Origin: Neoechinorhynchus agilis
Lineage: Eukaryota; Acanthocephala
NCBI GenBank assembly: GCA_051530055.1
Contig: CM121341.1
Span: 1,984,001 to 2,048,000 of the forward strand
Reading direction: 5' to 3'
DNA length: 64,000 nt
In this document: positions 19,585 to 30,379 of the stretch, piece after piece
How positions within the stretch are numbered: the stretch's first letter is position 1
Layout: each line of letters begins with the position of its first letter
The notes under the pieces: model-generated
Told to the model about the DNA's origin: nothing
Databases searched by the model: none
What the model saw: only the letters and a program-made list of their open reading frames with translations
Made by a program: the position numbers and the translations under genes

Positions 19585-22351
19585 ATGACGAATGCTAGCA
19601 GTGATCGGTGCTCATGTCTATGGCTATATACCATCGCTCGTGGATCTCGAACTAGTCTTCTACTAAGCGGACTGCGTCCGTTCAGAAACGTAACCAATCC
19701 ACTTTTGAACGACTTCGCTGTCGTAGACACAATGCTAAGTTTCGTCGAGGTGATCGAGAACTCATTAAAAGCTAAAGCAATGACTGCTATTCTGCCTTTT
19801 AAAGAATCTCTCACTCAATGTCTATGCGTTGTACTCGATATTCTTGCTCTTATGAGCGCTGATCAACGACGAACTCATCTAATGCTCGCTTCGGCTCAAG
19901 AACATGAAAACAAACTGTTCCAAAGACTCACGGATCTCGTTCAAAGAAACCAAAGTCAAGTTGCTGAAGTGGTCAGAAGTGCACAAATGACCGCACGACA
20001 AAACTCTAAACGGATATTCCAACTAGCCCGAGAACCAGTGAGTGCAGATGAAATCGAGCGCCACGTTGTTCATGAACTCAATGCCGTTGTCACAAAAGAA
20101 CTCCTCAAGGCTGCTGATGTGTTCAAACAAGACTATATTGGTAAGAGGGAGAGATATGGGTCATCATGGTTCGTTTTGCAACAACAACAACAATAATTGA
20201 TAGGTACGCTCAATCGATGCCTTAATGATCTTTGCGCAGATACGTCAAAACACGCAACAACTATCAGTCGTAGTTCATCGTTCAATACAAACTTCTCTGT
20301 TACTCAGGTAATTTTGTGGCCAACAAGAGCCCTTTTGAATTTTTACAAAAAAAGCGGAAATTTAGGCAATCGCATCAATGTACCACATAGACTTATTGTC
20401 AAGATTCTAGAAAAAGAATGTTCAAGAATCTTGACGCATAGATCTAATGAGTTGCGTTAATATTTTACGCTATTATTTCGAGAAAATGAAATACGTAAGC
20501 GGGTTTTGGTGGCAACGAGAGAGAGAGAGAAACTCGAAAATTTAGGCGATTTCACGTCTTATCTCCTCTACAAAACCAAATCAGAATAACATAAATTACA
20601 TTGAAGTAATTGACACGGTCATGGATTCGATCAGCGAAACAAAGTAGCCAAAATATGGTTTCATGAACATTAATTCTCCCATCTCTTAGTAGACTTGTGA
20701 AGACTTTGTGCCGCAAAATGAGCACTCAATTGGAATTAGCTCACAATACGTTCCTTGCATCCGTTGAACAACTGAACCAAGTTCATTCTAGTAGACTTGG
20801 AGAGGCTGAGAAGATTCAGAAGCTTTTAAAAAAGGAATATGCACCGAGGCTTGCACTTCTTCAACTAAGAGCAATGTCGATTGTATCTCTAGTCAACTAT
20901 GGTAAGCAGTGTATATCCAAAAAGAGAAAAACACTTCAATTTTGATCATCGACAGAGAAAATGTTTCGGGTTAATCAAAGTTCAATTTTTCGTAAAAATA
21001 ATCAATCGGCCAAATTCGATGGCGAATTTTTCCCTCCTCGAGATTTGTAAACATGCAAATTTTCGAGGACTCAACCTCCTTATCAAGCATTGTTTTCGGA
21101 GGAAAATAAAAGAAATGGACAAATAGATTTATTTGGGATATTCCGAAGGAGGTACTGATGATGCGAGGTGACCTCCTTCGAAATATCGCAAATAAATCAA
21201 GGAATTATTATGGTTAGAAGCCTACACCCACGGGAAATGATTATTTCGATTAAAAACGTTCTTTACGAACCTTAACAAACTAATGATGATCCCCCGACGA
21301 GGTTCGCAGAACGTTTTAATCGAAATAATCATTTCCCGTGGGTGTAGACTTCTAACCATAATAATTCCAAATAGGTTATGACCGGGTGCATGTTCAATAA
21401 AAAAAAGTTTACATTTCAAACTTTGTTTCGAGATCGTTTAATTTCTCGATGTTTTTAGGAAGACCTCGACTAGAAACCGAACTCGGACGAGGCCAATACG
21501 GAATAGTGTACAGTTGTGCACAATGGGGGCCGTACACCGATTTGGCACTAAAATCGGTTGTTCCAGTCGATGGTCGACACCTCAGAGACACTGCTCTCGA
21601 GTTCTACTCAAACACGTAAATTCCTTCTCAATTTCATCACCGCCAATCACTTATTTGTTGTTCAAAGATAGAGTCCTTCCTGATCATCCAAGCATAGTAA
21701 AAATCTATGGATCAGTGATTTGTCCTTATCGAAAATCGTGCGAACAGTTAATAATTGTGATGGATCGACTTTATACGGATCTCCATGAAGCCATAAACAC
21801 TGGACTCCTACTAAGACAAAGGTCGATTTCGTTTAAAAAACAATTCAAAAACCCCCGTTCATTTCAGGTACATGATTGGAATTGAAGTAATGGAGGGAAT
21901 ACGGCACCTTCATCGAATGGGTCTCGTTCATCGGGACATAAAACTAAGAAACGTTTTGCTTGATCGTAATCTCCACGCTAAAATCACAGATATGGGTTTC
22001 TGTAAACCCGAAGTTCTAATAGATGGATCGGTAGTTGGAACACCCACACACATGGCACCGGAACTCATGACTGCTCAGTACGACTCAACGGTTGATATCT
22101 ATGCCTTTGGAGTTCTTTTGTGGCATTTGGCTTCGAACAGTACAGATCTGCCTAAAAACTATGCAGGTTACAAAGTGCCGTCCGTTTTATGGTCGGCTGT
22201 CAGGAAAGGAATGAGGCCCGAACGACCGAAAAACATTTCGGATGATCTATGGAAACTAATCGAACGGTGTTGGCACGTAGAATCAAGCATGAGACCATCA
22301 GCTGCGGAAATACTCGAAGAGCTCGAGCATCAATACCAGAAATTGATTTGA
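19585..22351 (+). CDS. DSTYK: DSTYK, dual serine/threonine and tyrosine protein kinase
   Basis: The C-terminal kinase is spread over three phased exons: 21459-21615 (ELGRGQYGIVYS, LALKSVVPVD), 21672-21821 (LPDHPSIVKIYGSVICP) and 21868-22351 (GLVHRDIKLRNVLLD, AKITDMGFCKPE, GTPTHMAPEL). LGRGQYG, ALKSVVP and ITDxGFCKPE are specific to DSTYK. Upstream exons match its helical region: 19585-20140, 20204 onward to about 20307 or 20455, 20607-20643 and 20690-20901 (AHNTFLASVEQLNQVHSSRL, then EYAPRLALLQLRAMS). The stretch 20308-20606 is uncertain. The DFG motif is DMG. The N-terminus is short; the frame is open upstream to 19474, so the start at 19585 is provisional. The vertebrate protein acts in FGF/ERK signalling and cell death. 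The 557-bp intron 20902-21458 holds two palindromic elements. AATAAA follows at 22519. Confidence 0.9.
21126..21198. repeat. Perfectly placed hairpin element in a DSTYK intron
   Basis: Two 28-bp arms (21126-21153 and 21171-21198) are reverse complements with two mismatches, separated by 17 bp. The ends read GATTTATTTG and CAAATAAATC. It ends two bases before a second palindrome. It may be a very small inverted-repeat element or part of a composite one. Confidence 0.7.
21201..21368. mobile_element. MITE-like inverted-repeat element in a DSTYK intron
   Basis: Arms of about 62 bp (21201-21262 and 21308-21368) are reverse complements with one substitution and one indel, around a 45-bp centre. 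The termini are GGAATTATTATGG and its complement. No coding capacity. The near-perfect arms suggest recent insertion or selection for the fold. A target-site duplication could not be fixed. Confidence 0.75.
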
Positions 22352-22639
22352 ACGCGCGTTGACACAGAGTGAGTTTGCAAATAATGGAACGTTTTCTATA
22401 GTTGCGAAGAATTCTTCCGTAGTTTAATGTGACGTAGCAATACGTAACATTTCGGAAAATAGCTCGTATCGCAGAAAAATTGAACATTTTTTTACTGTCC
22501 GATAGCGCAAACATTATGAATAAATAGTGCTGAACTTTTTCATTGCGCCACGGAAGAATCTTTAAAACACAAAGCATTTCTGTGGCCTTGAAAAAATTTT
22601 TATTCGAAAGTTTTTTTTACTACCAACATAATATATTCT
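22352..22639. other. 3' flank of DSTYK
   Basis: It contains AATAAA at 22519-22524, about 170 nt after the stop codon. Otherwise nothing was recognised. Confidence 0.5.
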
Positions 22640-22930
22640 TAACAATTCAAACAATCTGTTTGAAGCATACTCACCACCGTCCCCAAAATCTTAGCTTCTC
22701 TCCTTCCTCCACCGTCGCCATCACGCTGGCAGCATTGCCTCGTTGTACTACCAGCGAGATATTTTGTCGAAGGAATACGCCTGCTCTTGAGTCTCCGGTG
22801 CCGAGCTGCCGAGCGCTCCATACGTCTCTACCCCAAAAGGGACAAACTAGTGAGCCCTCGATAAGTGAAGATATTTCCGTATTTTCCTCCCTTCCGCTGC
22901 ACTGGCGGCACCCTCTCTCAAGGAATTTTG
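22640..22930 (-). mobile_element. Non-LTR retroelement fragment (N-terminal region)
   Basis: This is closely similar to 51900-52200, also on the minus strand. The minus frame reads GDSRAGVFLRQNISLVVQRG then NAASVMATVEEG. I associate the FLxQxIS(L/A)xxQRGNAASV pattern with proteins encoded by invertebrate non-LTR retrotransposons, upstream of their reverse transcriptase. No intact frame extends through the segment. Compared with the other copy, an internal stretch of about 50 bp is missing near 22800. GC content is higher than in the flanks. Confidence 0.6.
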
Positions 22931-23287
22931 GTTAAATCCGGTATTAGCGAACAATAATCTCGTGCCCATTGTTACTAGTTTGCAGAACAATTTTGCGTGC
23001 CTTTCGAATACCAGATTTTTATCCAAAATTCTTTCAAACACTTTCGCAGCATCCCACTTACGGGATGCCACCTCAAAAGCGGGAGCAGTCGCCTGCTTCA
23101 GCGAGGAAAAGAAGCGGTATAAGTACTCCTCGCTCGATTCATCCCGATTACGGTGGAAACACTGGGATGTCTCGGAAAAGAAGCCGATTATTTCCTTTTG
23201 CCGGCTGAGAAAGATGCCATCGGCGACATGCGCTCCAACAGCTTCCTTCTGCAGCGAATCAGCGCGGCGATCCAACGCGGCCATCAA
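22847..23287 (-). other. Open frame of uncertain nature beside retroelement debris
   Basis: A 146-residue minus-strand frame reads through helical-looking sequence (EEYLYRFFSSLKQATAPAFE, VFERILDKNLVFERHAKLFC). It overlaps the retroelement fragment at its end. The opposite strand at 23153-23290 reads SNSFLLQRISAAIQRGHQGR, the same pattern found in the retroelement fragments. The two strands therefore compete as coding; the plus-strand motif match is the better supported. Likely a mosaic of element fragments rather than a host gene. Confidence 0.35.
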
Positions 23288-23399
23288 GGAAGAGTCTGTA
23301 ATATTGGGTTTTACGATAAAGATCTTTTTTTACGGCAAAAAATTAGTTCCTTGCCTTATCTTTTTTATAACTTAATGGTTCATTTTCTTGCTTGAGGAT

Positions 23400-24399
23400 T
23401 TATCAAGTACTTTAATATTACTTATCTTGCCGCTATGTAGGTTCCCGGCCGTTTCTGCATGTCGCGTCCTTTTTAGGTTTTTCCAGCTTCATATTCTCCA
23501 TAGCTTTTTGCATCTCTAAAATATATTGCATTGGATTGGCCATAGTAGCTTCTCCGGCAACCATTTCCTCGACAGGTGATTGCAATCATAACGTATGAGT
23601 CCGTAAAAGAAATGCGGATTGGACATATAGAGAGATTTAAAAAAAGATGAATAGTTTGAATGTTCGGTGGCTCTCTTTTTCACGCTACAATTGAAAGTGA
23701 AATAAATCAGTGTCGAGTGTATCTATCAGAGTCGAAATTAATATTGCCTATCGGATTTTAGTTTGAAATATCTGCCCCGATCATCATATATTTAATTTAA
23801 AGGAAAAATATTTCGAACGAAGCAACTTCTATATTGGCCGTATGGACGAGATCACAAAAAAGGCGATGCCGAAGCATTTTCTATCGATGATTTGTAAATT
23901 AAACTCTCGTTACCAATCTTAAACACCAATTCTCACACATTTCATCCACAAAACCATATATACGAATCAAAAAAATCGATCGAGTATCTCGCGATTATCC
24001 ACTGGTCATTTTAGCACCCAAGTTAATCTCCATAGCACAAACGAAAGAACAGTTTGATTAAAATACTGATCAAATTTCCAGAATTGGCGTCATTTTGTGA
24101 TTATACAAATCGGATGTTGTATGTCTTGCGTTTCCAGTGTGCTGAATATCCATTTTGTTGCAATTCGAACGGACCACTACCTCTTCCCTTTGCTACTTAT
24201 TCGTATCACTTAAAAGTCAACGAGGAGCTAAGATTAATTTTTCTGTCAAATTATTCCACAAAAAATATGCTAATGAGAATTTAAAGGGAACGAATCTTAC
24301 GCTTTGCACTGCTGCATAAATCGCTTATATAGTTTTTTCGACCGCAATCCTTAAAATCAATGTGGCTCCGATCAGAAATAAAATTATTAAAGACGCTTT
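23400..24399. other. Gene-poor stretch before the 164-bp satellite
   Basis: One exon-like minus-strand stretch at about 23440-23590 reads MVAGEATMANPMQYILEMQK and continues for about 25 lysine-rich residues to a stop. It has no recognised relatives and may be retroelement-derived. The remainder is AT-rich with stops in all frames. Confidence 0.4.
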
Positions 24400-27300
24400 C
24401 GCGAAAAATCAATCTTCCATTTTGCTATGGATTTGTTAAAATCAACTTTTCATCCAATGAAATCGATCAAAGATCATTTTTCGAAATATCCGACACCAAT
24501 GAGAAAAGTTGAAGGTTTGCTTTGAAACCAGAAAAATCTTACTAAAATTTTAAGTCCGAAAAATCAGTTCAATCAGTCTTCCATTTTGCTATGGATTTGT
24601 TAAAATCTATTTTTTATCCAATGAAATCGATCAAAGATCATTTTTCGAAATATCCGACACCAATGAGAAAAGTTGAAGGTTTGCTTTCAAACCTGAAAAA
24701 TCTTACTAAAATTTTAAGTCCGAAAAATCAGTTCAATCAGTCTTCCATTTTGCTATGGATTTGTTAAAATCAACTTTTCATCCAATGAAATCGATCAAAG
24801 ATCATTTTTCGAAATATCCGACACCAATGAGAAAAGTTGAAGGTTTGCTTTCAAACCTGAAAAATCTTACTAAAATTTTAAGTCCGAAAAATCAGTTCAA
24901 TCAGTCTTCCATTTTGCTATGGATTTGTTAAAATCTATTTTTTATCCAATGAAATCGATCAAAGATCATTTTTCGAAATATCCGACACCAATGAGAAAAG
25001 TTGAAGGTTTGCTTTCAAACCTGAAAAATCTTACTAAAATTTTAAGTCCGAAAAATCAGTTCAATCAGTCTTCCATTTTGCTATGGATTTGTTAAAATCT
25101 ATTTTTTATCCAATGAAATCGATCAAAGATCATTTTTCGAAATATCCGACACCAATGAGAAAAGTTGAAGGTTTGCTTTGAAACCGGAAAAATCTTACTA
25201 AAATTTTAAGTCCGAAAAATCAGTTCAATCAGTCTTCCATTTTGCTATGGATTTGTTAAAATCTATTTTTTATCCAATGAAATCGATCAAAGATCATTTT
25301 TCGAAATATCCGACACCAATGAGAAAAGTTGAAGGTTTGCTTTCAAACCTGAAAAATCTTACTAAAATTTTAAGTCCGAAAAATCAGTTCAATCAGTCTT
25401 CCATTTTGCTATGGATTTGTTAAAATCTATTTTTTATCCAATGAAATCGATCAAAGATCATTTTTCGAAATATCCGACACCAATGAGAAAAGTTGAAGGT
25501 TTGCTTTCAAACCTGAAAAATCTTACTAAAATTTTAAGTCCGAAAAATCAGTCTTCCATTTTGCTATGGATTTGTTAAAATCTATTTTTATCCAATGAAA
25601 TCGATCAAAGATCATTTTTCGAAATATCCGACACCAATGAGAAAAGTTGAAGGTTTGCTTTCAAACCTGAAAAATCTTACTAAAATTTTAAGTCCGAAAA
25701 ATCAGTTCAATCAGTCTTCCATTTTGCTATGGATTTGTTAAAATCTATTTTTTATCCAATGAAATCGATCAAAGATCATTTTTCGAAATATCCGACACCA
25801 ATGAGAAAAGTTGAAGGTTTGCTTTGAAACCTGAAAAATCTTACTAAAATTTTAAGTCCGAAAAATCAGTTCAATCAGTCTTCCATTTTGCTATGGATTT
25901 GTTAAAATCTATTTTTTATCCAATGAAATCGATCAAAGATCATTTTTCGAAATATCCGACACCAATGAGAAAAGTTGAAGGTTTGCTTTCAAACCTGAAA
26001 AATCTTACTAAAATTTTAAGTCCGAAAAATCAGTTCAATCAGTCTTCCATTTTGCTATGGATTTGTTAAAATCTATTTTTTATCCAATGAAATCGATCAA
26101 AGATCATTTTTCGAAATATCCGACACCAATGAGAAAAGTTGAAGGTTTGCTTTCAAACCTGAAAAATCTTACTAAAATTTTAAGTCCGAAAAATCAGTCT
26201 TCCATTTTGCTATGGATTTGTTAAAATCTATTTTTTATCCAATGAAATCGATCAAAGATCATTTTTCGAAATATCCGACACCAATGAGAAAAGTTGAAGG
26301 TTTGCTTTCAAACCTGAAAAATCTTACTAAAATTTTAAGTCCGAAAAAATCAGTCTTCCATTTTGCTATGGATTTGTTAAAATCTATATCCAATGAAATC
26401 GATCAAAGATCATTTTTCGAAATATCCGACACCAATGAGAAAAGTTGAAGGTTTGCTTTCAAACCTGAAAAATCTTACTAAAATTTTAAGTCCGAAAAAT
26501 CAGTTCAATCAGTCTTCCATTTTGCTATGGATTTGTTAAAATCTATTTTTTATCCAATGAAATCGATCAAAGATCATTTTTCGAAATATCCGACACCAAT
26601 GAGAAAAGTTGAAGGTTTGCTTCAAACCTGAAAAATCTTACTAAAATTTTAAGTCCGAAAAATCAGTTCAATCAGTCTTCCATTTTGCTATGGATTTGTT
26701 AAAATCTATTTTTTATCCAATGAAATCGATCAAAGATCATTTTTCGAAATATCCGACACCAATGAGAAAAGTTGAAGGTTTGCTTTCAAACCTGAAAAAT
26801 CTTACTAAAATTTTAAGTCCGAAAAATCAGTTCAATCAGTCTTCCATTTTGCTATGGATTTGTTAAAATCTATTTTTTATCCAATGAAATCGATCAAAGA
26901 TCATTTTTCGAAATATCCGACACCAATGAGAAAAGTTGAAGGTTTGCTTTCAAACCTGAAAAATCTTACTAAAATTTTAAGTCCGAAAAATCAGTTCAAT
27001 CAGTCTTCCATTTTGCTATGGATTTGTTAAAATCTATTTTTTATCCAATGAAATCGATCAAAGATCATTTTTCGAAATATCCGACACCAATGAGAAAAGT
27101 TGAAGGTTTGCTTTCAAACCTGAAAAATCTTACTAAAATTTTAAGTCCGAAAAATCAGTTCAATCAGTCTTCCATTTTGCTATGGATTTGTTAAAATCTA
27201 TTTTTTATCCAATGAAATCGATCAAAGATCATTTTTCGAAATATCCGACACCAATGAGAAAAGTTGAAGGTTTGCTTTGAAACCTGAAAAATCTTACTAA

Positions 27301-28810
27301 AATTTTAAGTCCGAAAAATCAGTTCAATCAGTCTTCCATTTTGCTATGGATTTGTTAAAATCTATTTTTTATCCAATGAAATCGATCAAAGATCATTTTT
27401 CGAAATATCCGACACCAATGAGAAAAGTTGAAGGTTTGCTTTGAAACCAGAAAAATCTAACCAAAATTTTAATTGCGAAAAATCAGTTCAATGAATCTTC
27501 CATTTTGCTATGGATTTGTTAAAATCTATTTTTCATCCAATGAAATCGATCAAAGATCATTTTTCGAAATATCCGACACCAATGAGAAAAGTTGAAGGTT
27601 TACTTTGAAACCAGAAAAATCTTACTAAAATTTTAATTGCGAAAAATCAGTTCAATGAATCTTCCATTTTGCTATGGATTTGTTAAAATCTATTTTTCAT
27701 CCAATGAAATCGATCAAAGATCATTTTTCGAAATATTGGACACGACTGAGAAAAGTTGAAGGTTTACTTTGAAACCAGAAAAATCTTACTAAAATTTTAA
27801 TTGCGAAAAATCAGTTCAATGAATCTTCCATTTTGCTATGGATTTGTTAAAATCTTCTTTTCATCCAATGAAATCGATCAAAGATCATTTTTCGAAATAT
27901 TGGACACGACTGAGAAAAGTTGAAGGTTTACTTTGAAACCAGAAAAATCTTACTAAAATTTTAATTGCGAAAAATCAGTTCAATGAATCTTCCATTTTGC
28001 TATGGATTTGTTAAAATCTTCTTTTCATCCAATGAAATCGATCAAAGATCATTTTTCGAAATATTGGACACGACTGAGAAAAGTTGAAGGTTTACTTTGA
28101 AACCAGAAAAATCTTACTAAAATTTTAATTGCGAAAAATCAGTTCAATGAATCTTCCATTTTGCTATGGATTTGTTAAAATCTTCTTTTCATCCAATGAA
28201 ATCGATCAAAGATCATTTTTCGAAATATTGGACACGACTGAGAAAAGTTGAAGGTTTACTTTGAAACCAGAAAAATCTTACTAAAATTTTAATTGCGAAA
28301 AATCAGTTCAATGAATCTTCCATTTTGCTATGGATTTGTTAAAATCTTCTTTTCATCCAATGAAATCGATCAAAGATCATTTTTCGAAATATTGGACACG
28401 ACTGAGAAAAGTTGAAGGTTTACTTTGAAACCAGAAAAATCTTACTAAAATTTTAATTGCGAAAAATCAGTTCAATGAATCTTCCATTTTGCTATGGATT
28501 TGTTAAAATCTTCTTTTCATCCAATGAAATCGATCAAAGATCATTTTTCGAAATATCTGACACCAATAAGAAAAGTTGAAGGTTTACTTTTAAAGCGGAA
28601 AAGTCTTACTATAATTTTAATAGGGAAAAATCAGTTCAATCAGTCTTCTATTTTGCTATGGATTTGTTAAAATCGACTAAAAATCCGATGAAATCGATCA
28701 AAGATTATTTTTCATAATATCTGACCCTAAAATGAAAAGTTGAAAGTTTAGTTTCAAACCTTAAAAATCTCACTAAAATTTTAATTGCAAAAATAATCAA
28801 ATTGAGAAAA
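24400..28810. repeat. 164-bp satellite array, about 27 copies
   Basis: A 164-bp unit recurs head to tail; for example CTTCCATTTTGCTATGGATT occurs at 24414, 24578 and 24742. Most copies to about 27450 are nearly identical, some missing TTCAATCAG. From about 27450 a second subfamily (TTAATTGCGAAAAATCAGTT with CAATGAATC) takes over, itself splitting into an early type and a type with ATATTGGACACGACTGAG. The last two copies (28560-28800) are strongly diverged, as is usual at array edges. Open frames inside are by-products. Confidence 0.95.
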
Positions 28811-28849
28811 GTTCATAGTTACATCGCGCCTTGTATTTAAATTATAAAC

Positions 28850-29687
28850 TAAAAGCTAAAGGCTTTCAAATATAAATTCAAATATTGACCAAACCAAAAT
28901 TGGTTTCCTTTTAGCTGTTGATTTGTTTTCTTGTGTTGAAATAAACAAGTGTTATGGCCATCGGAAAGTTAAGGATAATCGTTTAGGTTTTGAACAACAA
29001 TTTGTGAGTGAGGTGAATGTAATGACCCCTTTCGGTGGTATAAAAGAAGTTGTAGAGCTGTTCATCGATGAGTTATCGGTTGATCCTACGTTTCTCTTAG
29101 TCGAGCTTTCGCTATCTCTTTTGTAAGGTCATTTGTATTATGGAATATGGCGCCTTCCCGACGGACTTCAGATACACCGAGACATTATTAGAAACTTGAA
29201 ATCCCATGAACTACTTTCAAAATACGTTTCGGTATCATAGTTCCTCTTCCCATTAAAATATAGTTCTTCCAATATTTTAGAATGAGATTTTATAAATATT
29301 TTTTAATCTGGTTTTTAGAACTATATTTTCGAACACCGCAGGAATTCCATCTGATGAATTTAGGACTTGGTATTGCTGACATGGGAACAGCTGCTAGCCT
29401 TCTAACCAATTCTAGGTTTATTTCGAAACATTGCACAAATATTCTAATTTTTCTATATTTCTAACATTTTTAAATAAAGCTTTTTCTAAAAGTACGTCGA
29501 TCCATTCAGGTGCACTTTCAGAAAAATGCTTTTAAATCCGATTAATATAGAGCAATCCCAAATGTTTGTAGTATTTAAAGAGACGGTATACGAAATCACT
29601 ATATAGTCCCGCAATTGGGAAACAAGCGGTCATACTCCCATTGAAACAGGAATCAGGTTACGTACTCCTATCTTTCTACTTTAAGAT
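28850..29687 (+). other. Exon-like segments of an unresolved gene, followed by AT-rich flank
   Basis: Two plus-strand stretches look coding. One, after an acceptor CGTTTAG near 28987, reads FEQQFVSEVNVMTPFGGIKE on to LLVELSLSLL, ending near a GTAAGG donor at about 29124. The other, about 29130-29240, reads LYYGIWRLPDGLQIHRDIIR. A third (29340-29420) reads EFHLMNLGLGIADMGTAASL. They could not be phased into a single protein and no family was recognised. The gene may be partial or decayed. Confidence 0.3.
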
Positions 29688-30158
29688 ATGCCCTCCTCCA
29701 CAGACGAATACAGTGATGGTGAGGGGGTAACAATTAGTTTAGATGAGTTAGTAGCAGCGGATACGAAGGACAAGCCTGATGAACCAAATGATGTTCAACA
29801 AAGTCCGCCAGTAGATGAGTCAAAGGGGTTAACCGATGATGAGGTACGCGATTTAGAAACCGCGATTTTTGAATTCGAGAGAAGAGACATGTTCGACGTC
29901 TGGGAAACAAACGAACAAATGGACGAATGCGAACGATACATCAATAGTGAAAACAGTGGACACCCAAGACGTAGTTATTTTAGCTTGTGGGTTCCAGGAT
30001 ATGGGCACGTTACCGAAGCGAAGTACGAGGAGATATATGGAAGGAAACCGGAGCCCATATCCAACTATCGAATTAGACCAAGGTTCACACGTCGTGCGTC
30101 AAATGTCACAACGACGGAGGAGAGCCATAAGTTGCGGAAACGCCACAACTCTTATTAG
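29688..30158 (+). CDS. Acidic, probably disordered orphan protein (156 aa)
   Basis: A single-exon frame from ATG 29688 to TAG 30156-30158. The N-terminal half is acidic (STDEYSDGEG, SKGLTDDEVRDLETAIFEFE). The centre has an aromatic stretch (RRSYFSLWVPGYGHVTEAKY) and the tail is basic (RPRFTRRAS, KLRKRHNSY). Charge therefore runs from negative to positive. An acceptor-like CTTTCTACTTTAAG lies 2 nt before the ATG and AATAAA at 30207-30212 follows the stop, which supports a real transcript. No domain recognised. It sits directly beside the largest satellite. Confidence 0.6.
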   Translation: MPSSTDEYSDGEGVTISLDELVAADTKDKPDEPNDVQQSPPVDESKGLTDDEVRDLETAIFEFERRDMFDVWETNEQMDECERYINSENSGHPRRSYFSLWVPGYGHVTEAKYEEIYGRKPEPISNYRIRPRFTRRASNVTTTEESHKLRKRHNSY

Positions 30159-30206
30159 ATTTTAGTATACAAGCGCAAAAAAAAGATGACCATGGTTTGT
30201 CTTTTT

Positions 30207-30212
30207 AATAAA
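30207..30212 (+). promoter_or_regulatory. Polyadenylation signal of the 29688-30158 gene
   Basis: AATAAA lies about 50 nt after the stop codon. Confidence 0.55.
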
Positions 30213-30379
30213 AGCTTGTAATTTGGCAAATTAGGAGCATGGCATCAAATTTTATGGCTGCTTCACACATTTCTTGCAATATTTTTATCCATTTAAGTGT
30301 AACAGTGATAATTTTAAATGACTGATTCGGAGTGTTCATTGCAATCTTTGTCGAAATCGTTGCAGCATTTATGGTCGTG

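Noticed and set aside
26212-26448. Frame repeating MDLLKSI within the 164-bp satellite
   Set aside because: It spans two shortened units only; 164 is not a multiple of three, so the frame is not kept through the array.
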